Shown here: positions 45,635-54,950 of the stretch, piece after piece
Position numbering within the stretch: the stretch's first letter is position 1
Layout: each line of letters begins with the position of its first letter
Assembly: GCA_903907995.1 (NCBI GenBank)
Contig: CAIVQH010000026.1
Span: 62,001-126,000 of the forward strand
Direction of reading: 5' to 3'
DNA: 64,000 bases
DNA from: an uncultured Verrucomicrobiota bacterium
Lineage (GTDB): Bacteria; Verrucomicrobiota; Verrucomicrobiia; Limisphaerales; UBA9464
Program-made: the position numbers and the translations under genes
Notes under the pieces: model-generated
Database searches by the model: none
Told to the model about the DNA's origin: nothing
The model's input: only the letters and a program-made list of their open reading frames with translations

Positions 45635-48600
45635 ATGAACTACACAGCCAGCCAGCCGTCAACCCGTGTCGATTTCTATCGGCGCGCACTCCTCATGGGC
45701 CTCGGCGCCCAGCTCATCGCACCCTCCGCCTTTTTGCTGGCGGAAGATGCCTCCACCAAGGCGCCGGCGGAGATGAAGAAAACCGTCATCACCGGCTCCC
45801 TGATTCCCACCGCCGACACGGTCGGAATGTCCCCGATTGACACCATCAGCAGCGCCGACATCCAGAAAGTGGGCGGTACGGACATCCTGCAAACCCTGAA
45901 GGCCCTGAACACCTCGTTCATGGGCAACGGCAACATCGGGCAATCGCTGAACAACGGCGGCTTCGGCGAGGCCTATCTGGCCATCCGCAACCTGCCCACC
46001 CTGATCCTGGTGGACGGCAAACGGGTGAACATCAGCGCCTTCAGCACCTATGTCGGCACCTTCTCGGTCGACCTGAACACCATTCCGGTGGCCATGGTGG
46101 ACCGCATTGAAGTCCTGAAGGACGGCGCCTCGACCACGTACGGCTCGGATGCCATCGGCGGCGTGATCAACATCATCACCAAGCAGGGTTGGAACGGCGC
46201 CGAGGTTTCCGGCCGCTATGGCTTCGGACTCGACAAGGGGGTTTACAATGAGGCCCGTGGCTCCGCCGTGATCGGTTATGCGAAAGACCAGACACGCCTC
46301 ACCGTGGGGGCCAACTACTACTACTCCGACCCGATCTATGCCGGGGACCGCGGCCTCGCCGCCCTCGGGGTCAACGAGCTCGCGGCGGCGGGCCTGAACG
46401 CACCCAGCTACATCAGCGGCAACTATCCCGGACGGGCGGGCAATTACATTCTGGCAGGCTCCCCGCTCGCGGTGGGCGCTCCCGGATACAAGGCGGGCCT
46501 GAACGCGCCTCCCATCGTGAGTGGCGGACCCTTTGCCTCGGTGGCCGATTACAACGCCGCCGCCTTCCAACAGCTGGGATATAATCCCTATATCCTCATC
46601 AATACGACGCCGGCCAGCGAGGCCCTGGGGGGGTCGAAAACCATTTTCAACACCACCACCCTTCACCCGGTAACTATCCAGCGTCAGGACCGCCGGAACG
46701 TGGTCGGAAATCTGGAACAGGACCTGTTTCAGGAGCACCTCACCTTCTATGCGCAGCTGCTTTACTCCAAGACCGAGAGCCTGGCCCAGCTGGCCCCCTC
46801 ACCGGTCAGTTCCCTGGGCCTCTACAACCTGTTCGTGCCGGCCAACAATCCGTACAACCCCTTCGGAACGGACACCGGACTTGGCGCCGCGGCAAATTAC
46901 GGCATCCGTACGCGCCTGATCGAGACGGGCAACCGCCAGTTCAACTCCGACTCCGATGCGATTCATGCCGTGGCCGGGTTCAAGGGCGATGTCTTCGAAG
47001 ACAAATACCACTATGACGTCAGCGTGGATTACAGCCGGACGCAGCAGGAGCAGATCCAGAACAGCGCCGGCTCACCGGCGCTGAACCTGGCGATGACGCC
47101 CCTGGCGGGATCGAGCACGCTGAGCCAGCTGAAGGATTCCAGCGGAAACTATGTGCCGCTCTACAATATCTTTGCTCTGCCCGGCTTCAACAGCCCCCAG
47201 ACGATCAACGCCATCAAGGCCTCCGGTTTCCAGACCGGCTTCTCCGACCTGCTCGCGGTGGAAGGGACGATGCATGGGGAAATCTTTGACCTGCCCGCCG
47301 GACCGTTGCAACTGGGCGTCGGGGGCCAGTATGTCGGGGAAAGCCTCAGCCTCTCCGCCGATCCCCTGCTCGCCTCCGGAAATCTCATCGGTCTGGGCAG
47401 CTATCCGGTCTTCCCCGGTGGCAATCGCGACCGGGTGGCGGGGTTCGTCGAGGCGGCCATCCCACTCACCTCCCCCCAGCAGGGGATCCCGGGATTGTAC
47501 CGGTTCGACCTTTCGGCCTCCGGACGCATTGAGTACTTGGATTCATTGAACAACTCCAAGTCGTCAACCGTTCCCAAGGTGGGCTTCCGCTGGCAGCCGC
47601 TGGACGAGCAGGTGACCATCGCCGGCACCTATTCCCAGGGTTTCGTGGTGCCGGCACTCACCCAGCTTTACGGGCCGGCCGTGTCGAGCGACCCCTACAT
47701 CGTCCTGCCGGATGATACCAACGGATTCAAACCTTCGGCGACCCAGAACGGGCAGGTCAATTTCCTGAGCAACTCGGACCTGGGGCCGGCCTCCTCCGAG
47801 ACGTTCACGACCAGCCTCACCTATTCCCCGAAGCAGATCAAAAATCTGACCCTGGGAGTCAGCTACTATCACATCACTGAGACGGATGTGGCCTTTTACC
47901 CCACCGCCACCGCCATCGCGGCCGATCTCAACCAGAATGGCGCGGCGTCCACCTGGGTGAACAACCCGAATCTTCATGGCGCTCCCATTTACCTCGACCA
48001 GAACAACAACCCCTATGTGCCCACGGCGGGGGTCCAGTCCACCTACATCAACGCCAGCAACGTCGGGATATTCAACCTCCCCCTCATGCCGGGTGGCGCG
48101 CTGCGGACCCAGGGCTTTGATGTGTCGGGCGACTACCTGCTGGATACCGGCGCTGCGGGCACGATCCGGTTCTTTGCCCAGGCAAACATCCTGCTCTCCT
48201 ACGAAATCAAGCTGCCGGGCGGTTCGGAATACCTGAACTACAAGGGTCAATATACCGACACCCAGGCCGTGGCCGCTCCCCAGGGGATGATCCCGAACTA
48301 CAACATCACGGCCGGCTTCACGTGGAGCTACCGGGATTTGGACTACACGGTCGTCGCGCACTATCAGCCCGGAGTGATCGACCTGGGCGACCTCCATCCC
48401 TCGGTGGGCGCCCCGTCCAATGACTTCACGGCCAGCGGAGCCGCCTGGCATGTGCCCGCCTACTACAAGATCGACATGCAGCTCGCCTACACGTTCAAGA
48501 GCCCCGAGAAGAAGTGGTATGACAATACCCGCATCGCGGTCGGCCTGAACAACGTGACCGACGAGCAGCCCAAGCTGATCGCCTCATCTTCCGAGGACAA

Positions 48601-48667
48601 TACCGACAAGGCCAGCTACGACATCATCGGCCGCTTCCTCTACGTCGAGGTTTCCAAGAAATTCTGA
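45635..48667 (+). CDS. TonB-dependent receptor (tandem copy 1)
   Basis: A 1010-residue receptor starting MNYTASQPSTRVDFYRRALL with signal segment LMGLGAQLIAPSAFLLAED. The plug has KKTVITGSLIPTAD, ISSADIQKVGGTDILQTLKA, RNLPTLILVDGKRVN and DRIEVLKDGASTTYGSDAIG. A long barrel follows, ending in VEVSKKF. It belongs to the large receptor group common in Opitutae-like bacteria and probably imports oligosaccharides or other ligands. Upstream in-frame ATGs fall inside a structured leader. A hairpin terminator follows. Its N-terminal ~60 residues nearly match those of the next receptor, while the plug and barrel differ. Confidence 0.93.
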   Translation: MNYTASQPSTRVDFYRRALLMGLGAQLIAPSAFLLAEDASTKAPAEMKKTVITGSLIPTADTVGMSPIDTISSADIQKVGGTDILQTLKALNTSFMGNGNIGQSLNNGGFGEAYLAIRNLPTLILVDGKRVNISAFSTYVGTFSVDLNTIPVAMVDRIEVLKDGASTTYGSDAIGGVINIITKQGWNGAEVSGRYGFGLDKGVYNEARGSAVIGYAKDQTRLTVGANYYYSDPIYAGDRGLAALGVNELAAAGLNAPSYISGNYPGRAGNYILAGSPLAVGAPGYKAGLNAPPIVSGGPFASVADYNAAAFQQLGYNPYILINTTPASEALGGSKTIFNTTTLHPVTIQRQDRRNVVGNLEQDLFQEHLTFYAQLLYSKTESLAQLAPSPVSSLGLYNLFVPANNPYNPFGTDTGLGAAANYGIRTRLIETGNRQFNSDSDAIHAVAGFKGDVFEDKYHYDVSVDYSRTQQEQIQNSAGSPALNLAMTPLAGSSTLSQLKDSSGNYVPLYNIFALPGFNSPQTINAIKASGFQTGFSDLLAVEGTMHGEIFDLPAGPLQLGVGGQYVGESLSLSADPLLASGNLIGLGSYPVFPGGNRDRVAGFVEAAIPLTSPQQGIPGLYRFDLSASGRIEYLDSLNNSKSSTVPKVGFRWQPLDEQVTIAGTYSQGFVVPALTQLYGPAVSSDPYIVLPDDTNGFKPSATQNGQVNFLSNSDLGPASSETFTTSLTYSPKQIKNLTLGVSYYHITETDVAFYPTATAIAADLNQNGAASTWVNNPNLHGAPIYLDQNNNPYVPTAGVQSTYINASNVGIFNLPLMPGGALRTQGFDVSGDYLLDTGAAGTIRFFAQANILLSYEIKLPGGSEYLNYKGQYTDTQAVAAPQGMIPNYNITAGFTWSYRDLDYTVVAHYQPGVIDLGDLHPSVGAPSNDFTASGAAWHVPAYYKIDMQLAYTFKSPEKKWYDNTRIAVGLNNVTDEQPKLIASSSEDNTDKASYDIIGRFLYVEVSKKF

Positions 48668-48692
48668 TTCCGGCGGTACGCCAAGCCTACAG

Positions 48693-48720
48693 GGCCGGTC
48701 CTTAAGGACCGGCCTTTTTC
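48693..48720 (+). terminator. Terminator of tandem receptor 1
   Basis: GGCCGGTCC-ttaa-GGACCGGCC followed by TTTTTC, a 9-bp GC stem 25 bases after the stop. Nearly the same terminator follows receptor 2. Confidence 0.92.
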
Positions 48721-48846
48721 TTTAGGGCGAGCCCGGTCGCCGTCCTCTTCCATAACACCTTCCTGAAAACTCCGCCCGGACCGCCCCGAATCATTTCCTA
48801 CGGGTGCGGATTGGAAGGCGGCAAAATTAACCTGACCGTTGGATTT

Positions 48847-48973
48847 ACTTCTTGTCAGGCCTGCGATTCAGGGGTTTAACCCTTTCGTAAGCATGGCCAC
48901 CCAAACTTGGCCGTGGTGTACAAACACACAAATGCGGCCGTCCAAACACCGGTCGCTGTTCTGTTACAACTGT
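48847..48973 (+). promoter_or_regulatory. Shared 5' leader of TonB receptor, copy 2 (twin hairpin)
   Basis: Hairpin A is CATGGCCA-cccaaact-TGGCCGTG (48892-48915). Hairpin B is GCGGCCG-tccaaacac-CGGTCGC (48934-48956). The changes relative to copy 1 become G-U pairs in RNA. The sequence from GCGATTCAGG to the ATG is nearly the same in both copies. Confidence 0.7.
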
Positions 48974-51829
48974 ATGAACTACACAGCCTACCAACCGTCC
49001 AACCGCGTTGATTTCTATCGGCGCGCCCTCCTCGTGGGCCTGGGAGCCCAGCTGCTCGCCCCCGCCGCCATCCTCATGGCGGAAGACGCGTCCACCAACG
49101 CGCCCGTGGAGATGAAGAAGACCATCATCACCGGATCCAACATCCCGACCGCTGAGACGGAGACCGCCCAGCCTGTTGACATCTATGACCGGGCCCGGAT
49201 TGATCGCATGGGGGTGACCACCGTGAACGACCTCCTCCAGCGCGTGCCCCAGGCCAGTGCCGCAGGATTGAACGGCAACAACGGCGGCACCGGCTTCGCC
49301 GCCGGCGCAACCGGGGTTTCCCTCCGTGGCCTGGGTTTGAATGCCACGCTCATCCTGTTGAACGGTCGGCGGATCGCCCCGTATGGCTTCGCGGACAACG
49401 GCACCGACGCGTTTGTCGATCTGAACGCACTGCCCCTCGAGGCCATCGAGTCGGTTGAAATCCTGAAAGCCGGCAATTCCGCCGTGTACGGCGCCGACGC
49501 CATCTCCGGCGTCATCAACATCAAGACCAAGAAGGATTACCGCGGTGGTGAACTGGATTTCTTCTACGGCAACACGCAGCATCAGGACGCGGCGACCGTG
49601 AAGGGCGCGATCACGTTCGGGGCTGGCAATGACAAGACCGACGTGATGATCGTGGCGGACTATTATCACCAGAACGACCTGTACAACCGGGACCGGCCCT
49701 TCTCAGCCATCAACAACCTGGCACCCTTGGGTGGGGCCAACCTGGGCAGCTCGTACGTTTATCCCGGCCGGTTCACGGTTCCGAGAACCGCACCCGGCCT
49801 CGTGGGCACCGGTTTTGCGGGCACCAATGGCGCCGTCACCCTGGTTCCGCCAATCAACACCAACGGCTCGGCCTCCCCGGGCAGTTACCATCAGTTCACC
49901 GACGCCGACCGTTATAACTTCAACTCCTCGTCGCAGGCGCTGCCGCGCTCGGAACGCATGGGCGTGTTTGGCACCTTCAACCACAAGATCTTCGACGAAA
50001 AACTGGAAGTCTTCGGTGAAGTCATGTTCCGCCATCTGGACGAGCACATCGAACTCGCGCCCTCGACACTCGATCTCTCGGGCTCGGGTAGCGGCCAGGG
50101 CATTCCCCTGGGCACGGTGACCATTGACAAGGGCGTGCGCACGGTGGGCAACCAGCTCGTCATTCCCGCTTCCAATCCCTTCAATCCGTTCGGAGTGGAC
50201 ATCTCCACCGGACGCGAGCGGATGGTCGAGGCCGGCAACCGAACTTTCGACATCGACACGGATGCCTACCGGTTTGTCGGCGGGTTGCGGGGCGAGATCA
50301 ACGAGCACTTCAACTACGAGACGGCGGTCCTCTACAATCGCGCCCAGACGATCGACAACGCGCACGCCCTCGGCCTGAATGCGATCCAGGCGGCCCTGAA
50401 TGACACCAACCCCGCGACGGCCCTGAACCTGTTTGGAGGGCCAAGCGCGCCGAACAATCCCGACACGATCAATGGGATCAAGGTTAGGACCACTGAGATC
50501 GGCACCACCGAGCTGCTGTCCTGGGATGCCAAGTTCTATGGGGATGTATTCACCCTGCCAGGCGGAACCTTGCAATACGCCGCCGGCGTCGAGTATCGGA
50601 CCGAGCAGTTCTCCGACCGCCATGACCAGCTCCAGCTGGATGGTGCCATTGTCGGCCAGACTCCCCAGCTGGACAACTCCGGCCGCCGCAATGTGACCAG
50701 CGCCTACGTGGAAACCCGCATCCCCATCGCGGGGCCGAAGTGGAACGTGCTCCCTTTCTATCGGTTGGACATCACGGCGGCGGGACGGCTGGACCACTAC
50801 AGCGACTTCGGCAGTTCAGAAGTGCCCACCGTCGGCATTGAGTGGCGTCCCTTCAACGAGGAACTGCTGCTCCGGGCCTCTTATGCGGAGAATTTCCGCC
50901 CGGCCTCGCTGCAGCAGCTCTTCAACCATTCCCTGGATGCCCTCAGCGGCTCGCCATTCACCGATCCGCTCCGGGGTACTCCGGTGCAGGAAGTCAACCT
51001 CAAGAGTGGCGGCAATCCCAACTTGCAGCCGGAAACCGCCTCCCAATGGACGGCCGGCCTCGTGTATTCCCCGGCGTTTGCCAAGGGCCTGAAAGCCTCC
51101 GTGGACTGGCTGCAAATCAAGCGGGTGAACGAAATCGGGACTACCTCCGACTATTTCGGCTACGAATATGTGGCGGTACAGCCCGGACGATATACCCGGG
51201 CACCATATGAGGGCGATGCCGCCTTCATGGCCTCCAATCCCGGCTTGCCCCTGCCCGCAATCGACCCCGCCACCGGACAGCGCGCGGGAGAGCTGCTGTC
51301 TCTGAACGACTCCTACGCCAACCTCGGCGCCACCATCTCCGACTACATCGACTTCGGGCTCAATTACGAACTGCCGACCGACACGGCCGGAACCTGGTCA
51401 TTCGATCTCCGGTCCCAGTATCTGCTCAGTTTCCGCATTCTGGACCCGGCCTCGGGAACATATCTGCCGCAGGACGGGCAGGTTTATTACAGCGGCACAG
51501 ATGGCCTGCCCAAGTGGCGGACCACGGCCAGCCTGTTCTGGGACTATCGCAAGTTCGAGATCGGGCTCATCGCCAATTACATTGGCGAAGTGGACTACCA
51601 GAACCCGGTTACTGGTGACGGCATGACGGTGGATGGCTTCCTGACCTTCGATGTGCAGGCATCCTACAAGCTGCCGTGGGACGTCAAGGTCACGGTCGGT
51701 GTCAACAACATCGCCGATTCGGCCCCGCCGCTCTATGTCGGTGCGAGCAACAGCAACTTCGCCTACCTGAGCAGCCTCGAGAGCCCGCTCCAGCGTTACT
51801 ACTACTTCTCGCTCCAGAAGAAGTTCTGA
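48974..51829 (+). CDS. TonB-dependent receptor (tandem copy 2)
   Basis: A 951-residue receptor starting MNYTAYQPSNRVDFYRRALL. After the shared signal region come KKTIITGSNIPTAETE, DLLQRVPQASAAGLNGNNGG, VSLRGLGLNATLILLNGRRI and ESVEILKAGNSAVYGADAIS, then the barrel ending YYFSLQKKF. It is a diverged duplicate of receptor 1 in leader, signal region and terminator but has a different plug and barrel, so its ligand probably differs. Confidence 0.93.
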   Translation: MNYTAYQPSNRVDFYRRALLVGLGAQLLAPAAILMAEDASTNAPVEMKKTIITGSNIPTAETETAQPVDIYDRARIDRMGVTTVNDLLQRVPQASAAGLNGNNGGTGFAAGATGVSLRGLGLNATLILLNGRRIAPYGFADNGTDAFVDLNALPLEAIESVEILKAGNSAVYGADAISGVINIKTKKDYRGGELDFFYGNTQHQDAATVKGAITFGAGNDKTDVMIVADYYHQNDLYNRDRPFSAINNLAPLGGANLGSSYVYPGRFTVPRTAPGLVGTGFAGTNGAVTLVPPINTNGSASPGSYHQFTDADRYNFNSSSQALPRSERMGVFGTFNHKIFDEKLEVFGEVMFRHLDEHIELAPSTLDLSGSGSGQGIPLGTVTIDKGVRTVGNQLVIPASNPFNPFGVDISTGRERMVEAGNRTFDIDTDAYRFVGGLRGEINEHFNYETAVLYNRAQTIDNAHALGLNAIQAALNDTNPATALNLFGGPSAPNNPDTINGIKVRTTEIGTTELLSWDAKFYGDVFTLPGGTLQYAAGVEYRTEQFSDRHDQLQLDGAIVGQTPQLDNSGRRNVTSAYVETRIPIAGPKWNVLPFYRLDITAAGRLDHYSDFGSSEVPTVGIEWRPFNEELLLRASYAENFRPASLQQLFNHSLDALSGSPFTDPLRGTPVQEVNLKSGGNPNLQPETASQWTAGLVYSPAFAKGLKASVDWLQIKRVNEIGTTSDYFGYEYVAVQPGRYTRAPYEGDAAFMASNPGLPLPAIDPATGQRAGELLSLNDSYANLGATISDYIDFGLNYELPTDTAGTWSFDLRSQYLLSFRILDPASGTYLPQDGQVYYSGTDGLPKWRTTASLFWDYRKFEIGLIANYIGEVDYQNPVTGDGMTVDGFLTFDVQASYKLPWDVKVTVGVNNIADSAPPLYVGASNSNFAYLSSLESPLQRYYYFSLQKKF

Positions 51830-51859
51830 GCCCTGTCTGCTGCTTCAGCCCATTCTCAG

Positions 51860-51887
51860 GGCCGGTCCTCACGGACCGGCCTTTTTC
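51860..51887 (+). terminator. Terminator of tandem receptor 2
   Basis: GGCCGGTCC-tcac-GGACCGGCC followed by TTTTTC and TTT. It is a close copy of the terminator at 48693. Confidence 0.92.
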
Positions 51888-51932
51888 TTTGGGACAAGCC
51901 GTCCCGCTTCGTACCCTCAGGCAAGCCGGGCA

Positions 51933-52010
51933 TTGACACCCGGCCCGACCTTTCTACGCTCCCCCGGTAAATACCGGTCAGCAGCCCCGATTTACCTTCG
52001 GGGCTTTTTC
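51933..52010 (+). promoter_or_regulatory. purA promoter and attenuator-like leader
   Basis: A TTGACA box (51933-51938) and TACGCT box (51955-51960) are 16 bases apart. The predicted leader contains CCGGTAAATACCGG (51964-51977) and a terminator hairpin AGCCCCG...CGGGGCT then TTTTTC (51983-52010). GGTAAAT (51966-51972) is complementary to ATTTACC (51990-51996), and CCCC (51961-51964) to GGGG (52000-52003), so an alternative fold would sequester the terminator. Confidence 0.5.
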
Positions 52011-52041
52011 TTGCCGGCGCATCACACTTAGACACGCATAC

Positions 52042-53313
52042 ATGGCCAACACGATTCTCGTCGGCGCCCAGTGGGGCGATGAAGGCAAGGGCAAGATCAT
52101 CGACGTGCTCACCGAGCAGGCCGAGATCGTCGTCCGCACCCAGGGCGGCAACAACGCCGGGCACACCGTTTACGTCGGGCCCGTCAAATACGTCCTGCAC
52201 CTCATTCCCAGCGGAATCCTGCGGGCCGACAAGGTCTGCGTGATCGGTAACGGCGTGGTGCTGGACCCCATCGGCCTGGTCAAGGAGCTCGACGGCCTCG
52301 AAAAGCTCAATGTGAAAGTCACGCCGGAGAACCTGCTGATTTCCGAGACCGCCCACGTCGTGTTTCCCTGGCATCGCGAGCTGGACGGCCAGCGCGAGGT
52401 CCGCAAGGGCAACGCGAAGATCGGCACCACCAAGCGCGGTATCGGCCCGACCTACGGCGACAAGGCCGCCCGGGTCGGCATGCGCGTGATCGACATCATC
52501 AATGCGCAGCGTTTCCCCGTGAAGCTCCGCGAGCGCCTCGAGGAGAACAACGAGGCGCTCAAGGCCCTCGGTGCCCAGCCGTTGGATTACGACCAATTGC
52601 TGGCCGAGTATACCAAGGCTGCCGACCGGCTTCGACCGTTCGTCACCAACACGGTCATCTACCTGCACAAGGCCACCCGCCGTCACGCGAACATCCTCTT
52701 TGAGGGCGCGCAGGGCACTTTCCTCGATATCGACCACGGTACCTATCCGTTCGTCACCTCCTCCAACACGACCTCCGGCGGGGCCTGCACCGGTTCCGGC
52801 GTGCCGCCGAACCGCATGGACCGTGTGGTCGGCGTGATGAAGGCCTACACCACCCGCGTGGGCGAAGGGCCGTTGCCGACGGAAAATGCCGAGATCTCCG
52901 ACCTGCTTCACGGGATGGGCCGTGAGTTCGGCGCCACCACCGGCCGGGCCCGCCGCTGCGGCTGGTTCGACGCCGTCGCCACCCGTCACGCCGCGATGGT
53001 CAACGGCATCGACGAGCTGGCCATCACCAATATCGACGGGCTGGACTCGCTCAAGACCATCAAGGTCTGCACCGGCTACCGTGTCGATGGCCAGTTGCTC
53101 GACTACGTTCCCGCCGATTGCGAGGTGCTCGCCCGGTGCGAACCGGTGTTCCAGGAGTTCCCCGGCTGGCAGACTTCGACCGAGCAGATCACCTCCTGGG
53201 AGGCTCTGCCGGTGAACTGCCGCCACTACCTGCTGACCCTGGCACAGCTCACCAACGCCCGACTCACCATTGCCAGCGTCGGTCCCGCCCGCGAACAGAC
53301 GATGTTCCTCTGA
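52042..53313 (+). CDS. purA: Adenylosuccinate synthetase
   Basis: A 423-residue enzyme that joins IMP and aspartate using GTP to give adenylosuccinate. The GTP loop GAQWGDEGKGKIID, TQGGNNAGHTV, the IMP-site region GTTKRGIGPTYGDKAARVGM and FEGAQGTFLDIDHGTYPFVT are clear. The start is ATG 52042. A hairpin with a T run lies directly upstream and may attenuate it. A Uma2-like gene follows. Confidence 0.97.
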   Translation: MANTILVGAQWGDEGKGKIIDVLTEQAEIVVRTQGGNNAGHTVYVGPVKYVLHLIPSGILRADKVCVIGNGVVLDPIGLVKELDGLEKLNVKVTPENLLISETAHVVFPWHRELDGQREVRKGNAKIGTTKRGIGPTYGDKAARVGMRVIDIINAQRFPVKLRERLEENNEALKALGAQPLDYDQLLAEYTKAADRLRPFVTNTVIYLHKATRRHANILFEGAQGTFLDIDHGTYPFVTSSNTTSGGACTGSGVPPNRMDRVVGVMKAYTTRVGEGPLPTENAEISDLLHGMGREFGATTGRARRCGWFDAVATRHAAMVNGIDELAITNIDGLDSLKTIKVCTGYRVDGQLLDYVPADCEVLARCEPVFQEFPGWQTSTEQITSWEALPVNCRHYLLTLAQLTNARLTIASVGPAREQTMFL

Positions 53314-53360
53314 GCGCATCCTGCCTTGCCCGGCTGCGCCGCCCGAAGCACATTGCCTGC

Positions 53361-53927
53361 ATGGAATCGCCCGCCCAGCGGCCGTTTATCACCGTAGAGG
53401 AATACCTCGACGGTGAGCCTGCCAGCACCGTACGCCACGAATACATCGGCGGCGCGGTCTATGCGATGGCCGGTGGCAGCAAGGAGCACAACCAGATCTG
53501 CGGGAATTTTTACTTGGCCTTGGACCGCCATTTTGGCGACGCCAACGCCTGCCGGGTGTTCTTCAACGATCTCAAAGTTCGCCTCCTCATCAGCGGGGAG
53601 GACATCTTCTACTACCCGGACGTGATCGCCGCCTGCGACCCGCGCGACACGGATTCGCATTCCCTCCGTTTTCCAAAACTGATTGTCGAAGTGCTGTCGC
53701 CCACCACCGAACAGACCGACCGCCGGGAAAAGCTCCTGGCTTACCGAACCATCCCCACGTTGGAAGAATACGTCATCGTCGCGCAGGATCGGATCGAGGT
53801 GACGCTGTTCCGTCGGGCGCAGGGCTGGCAGTCGGCCACGTTCACCCAGCTTGACCAGACCGTCCGCCTGGCCTCCGTGGACTTGGAACTGCCCGTGTCG
53901 GCCATCTATCGGCGCGTCTTCACATGA
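53361..53927 (+). CDS. Uma2-family (DUF820) putative nuclease
   Basis: A 188-residue PD-(D/E)XK-like protein of the Uma2 family: FITVEEYLDGEPASTVRHEY, GGAVYAMAGGSKEHNQI, EDIFYYPDVIAAC and FPKLIVEVLSPTTEQTDRRE with the catalytic Asp/Glu pattern. The family is abundant in some phyla but its role is unproven. The uppS ATG overlaps its stop. Confidence 0.88.
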   Translation: MESPAQRPFITVEEYLDGEPASTVRHEYIGGAVYAMAGGSKEHNQICGNFYLALDRHFGDANACRVFFNDLKVRLLISGEDIFYYPDVIAACDPRDTDSHSLRFPKLIVEVLSPTTEQTDRREKLLAYRTIPTLEEYVIVAQDRIEVTLFRRAQGWQSATFTQLDQTVRLASVDLELPVSAIYRRVFT

Positions 53928-54658
53928 GCGCCGATCCCAAGCTCTCCGCCGCCGCGCAGGCGAACCTGCCCCAGCACGTCGCCGTCATCATGGATGGCAA
54001 CGGGCGCTGGGCCAAGCAGCGCCACCTGCCGCGCGTCGAGGGCCACCGTAACGGGGTCGAGTCCGTGCGCAACATCGTGCGCGCCTGCGGCGAGGTCGGC
54101 GTGAAATACCTCACGCTCTACGCCTTCTCCGTGGAGAACTGGAACCGCCCCAAGGACGAGGTGGACACGCTGATGAAGTATCTCGCCCGGTTCCTGAAGA
54201 ACGAGATCGGCGAGCTGAACCGCAGCAACGTGCGCCTCGAGGCCATCGGCCAGATCTGGCGCCTGCCCGAGGCCGTCCAGCAGCAGCTGGAAAAGACCAA
54301 GGCGGCCCTGGCCAAAAACAACGGCCTCACGCTCATCCTGGCGCTCAGCTACGGCGGACGCACGGAGATCGTCGAAGCCATCCGCACCATCGCCGGGAAG
54401 GTGAAATCGGGCGCGCTTGAGGCGGCCGAGATCAACGAGCGCATCCTCGCCGAGCATCTTTACACCCGCCACTTCCCCGATCCCGACCTGCTCATCCGCA
54501 CCAGCGGCGAAATGCGCGTGAGCAACTTCCTGCTCTGGCAGATCAGCTATTCCGAATTCGTCGTCACCCCGACCCTCTGGCCCGACTTCCGCAAGGCCCA
54601 GCTCTTTGAGGCGCTGGAGGAATACGCCCGCCGTCACCGCCGCTTCGGCGGCCTGTGA
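53924..54658 (+). CDS. uppS: Isoprenyl (undecaprenyl) diphosphate synthase
   Basis: A 244-residue cis-prenyltransferase that makes the C55 carrier lipid for cell-wall synthesis. Motifs are HVAVIMDGNGRWAKQR, HRNGVESVRNIV, TLYAFSVENWNRP, ALSYGGRTEIVEA and DLLIRTSGEMRVSNFLLWQ. The start overlaps the Uma2 stop by four bases. The GcpE/DXP genes often found beside it are not present here. Confidence 0.96.
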   Translation: MSADPKLSAAAQANLPQHVAVIMDGNGRWAKQRHLPRVEGHRNGVESVRNIVRACGEVGVKYLTLYAFSVENWNRPKDEVDTLMKYLARFLKNEIGELNRSNVRLEAIGQIWRLPEAVQQQLEKTKAALAKNNGLTLILALSYGGRTEIVEAIRTIAGKVKSGALEAAEINERILAEHLYTRHFPDPDLLIRTSGEMRVSNFLLWQISYSEFVVTPTLWPDFRKAQLFEALEEYARRHRRFGGL

Positions 54659-54674
54659 ACCGCACGAAGACAGG

Positions 54675-54850
54675 TGATTCAATTTGGAAAACAGGAAAGC
54701 AGGAAAAGGCAGTGCCAAATGAATGAGTCAGGGTGGCAATGGCTCGATGAGCCGGTAACGCGCAACTCGCCCCCCTGTTCGCCGAGCGAAGTTCCAAATT
54801 CCAAATTCCCTGTCCTTCTTTCCTGTTTTCCTGCTTTCCAAATTCAATCC
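54675..54850. repeat. Inverted-repeat element, GGAAAACAGGAAA family
   Basis: The left arm (54676-54707) is GATTCAATTTGGAAAACAGG then AAAGCAGGAAAAG. The right arm (54818-54850) is TTTCCTGTTTTCCTGCTTTC then CAAATTCAATC. It fills the gap between uppS and the reductase gene. Confidence 0.88.
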
Positions 54851-54950
54851 CTCCTCTCGTTCGTGAATCCGCAGCTTGCGTGCGCCCCGGCTTTCGGCGG
54901 ATTCTTGCCGCGCCGGCGCGAACCGCCGGGTCCAGATTTCCCCTGCTACC

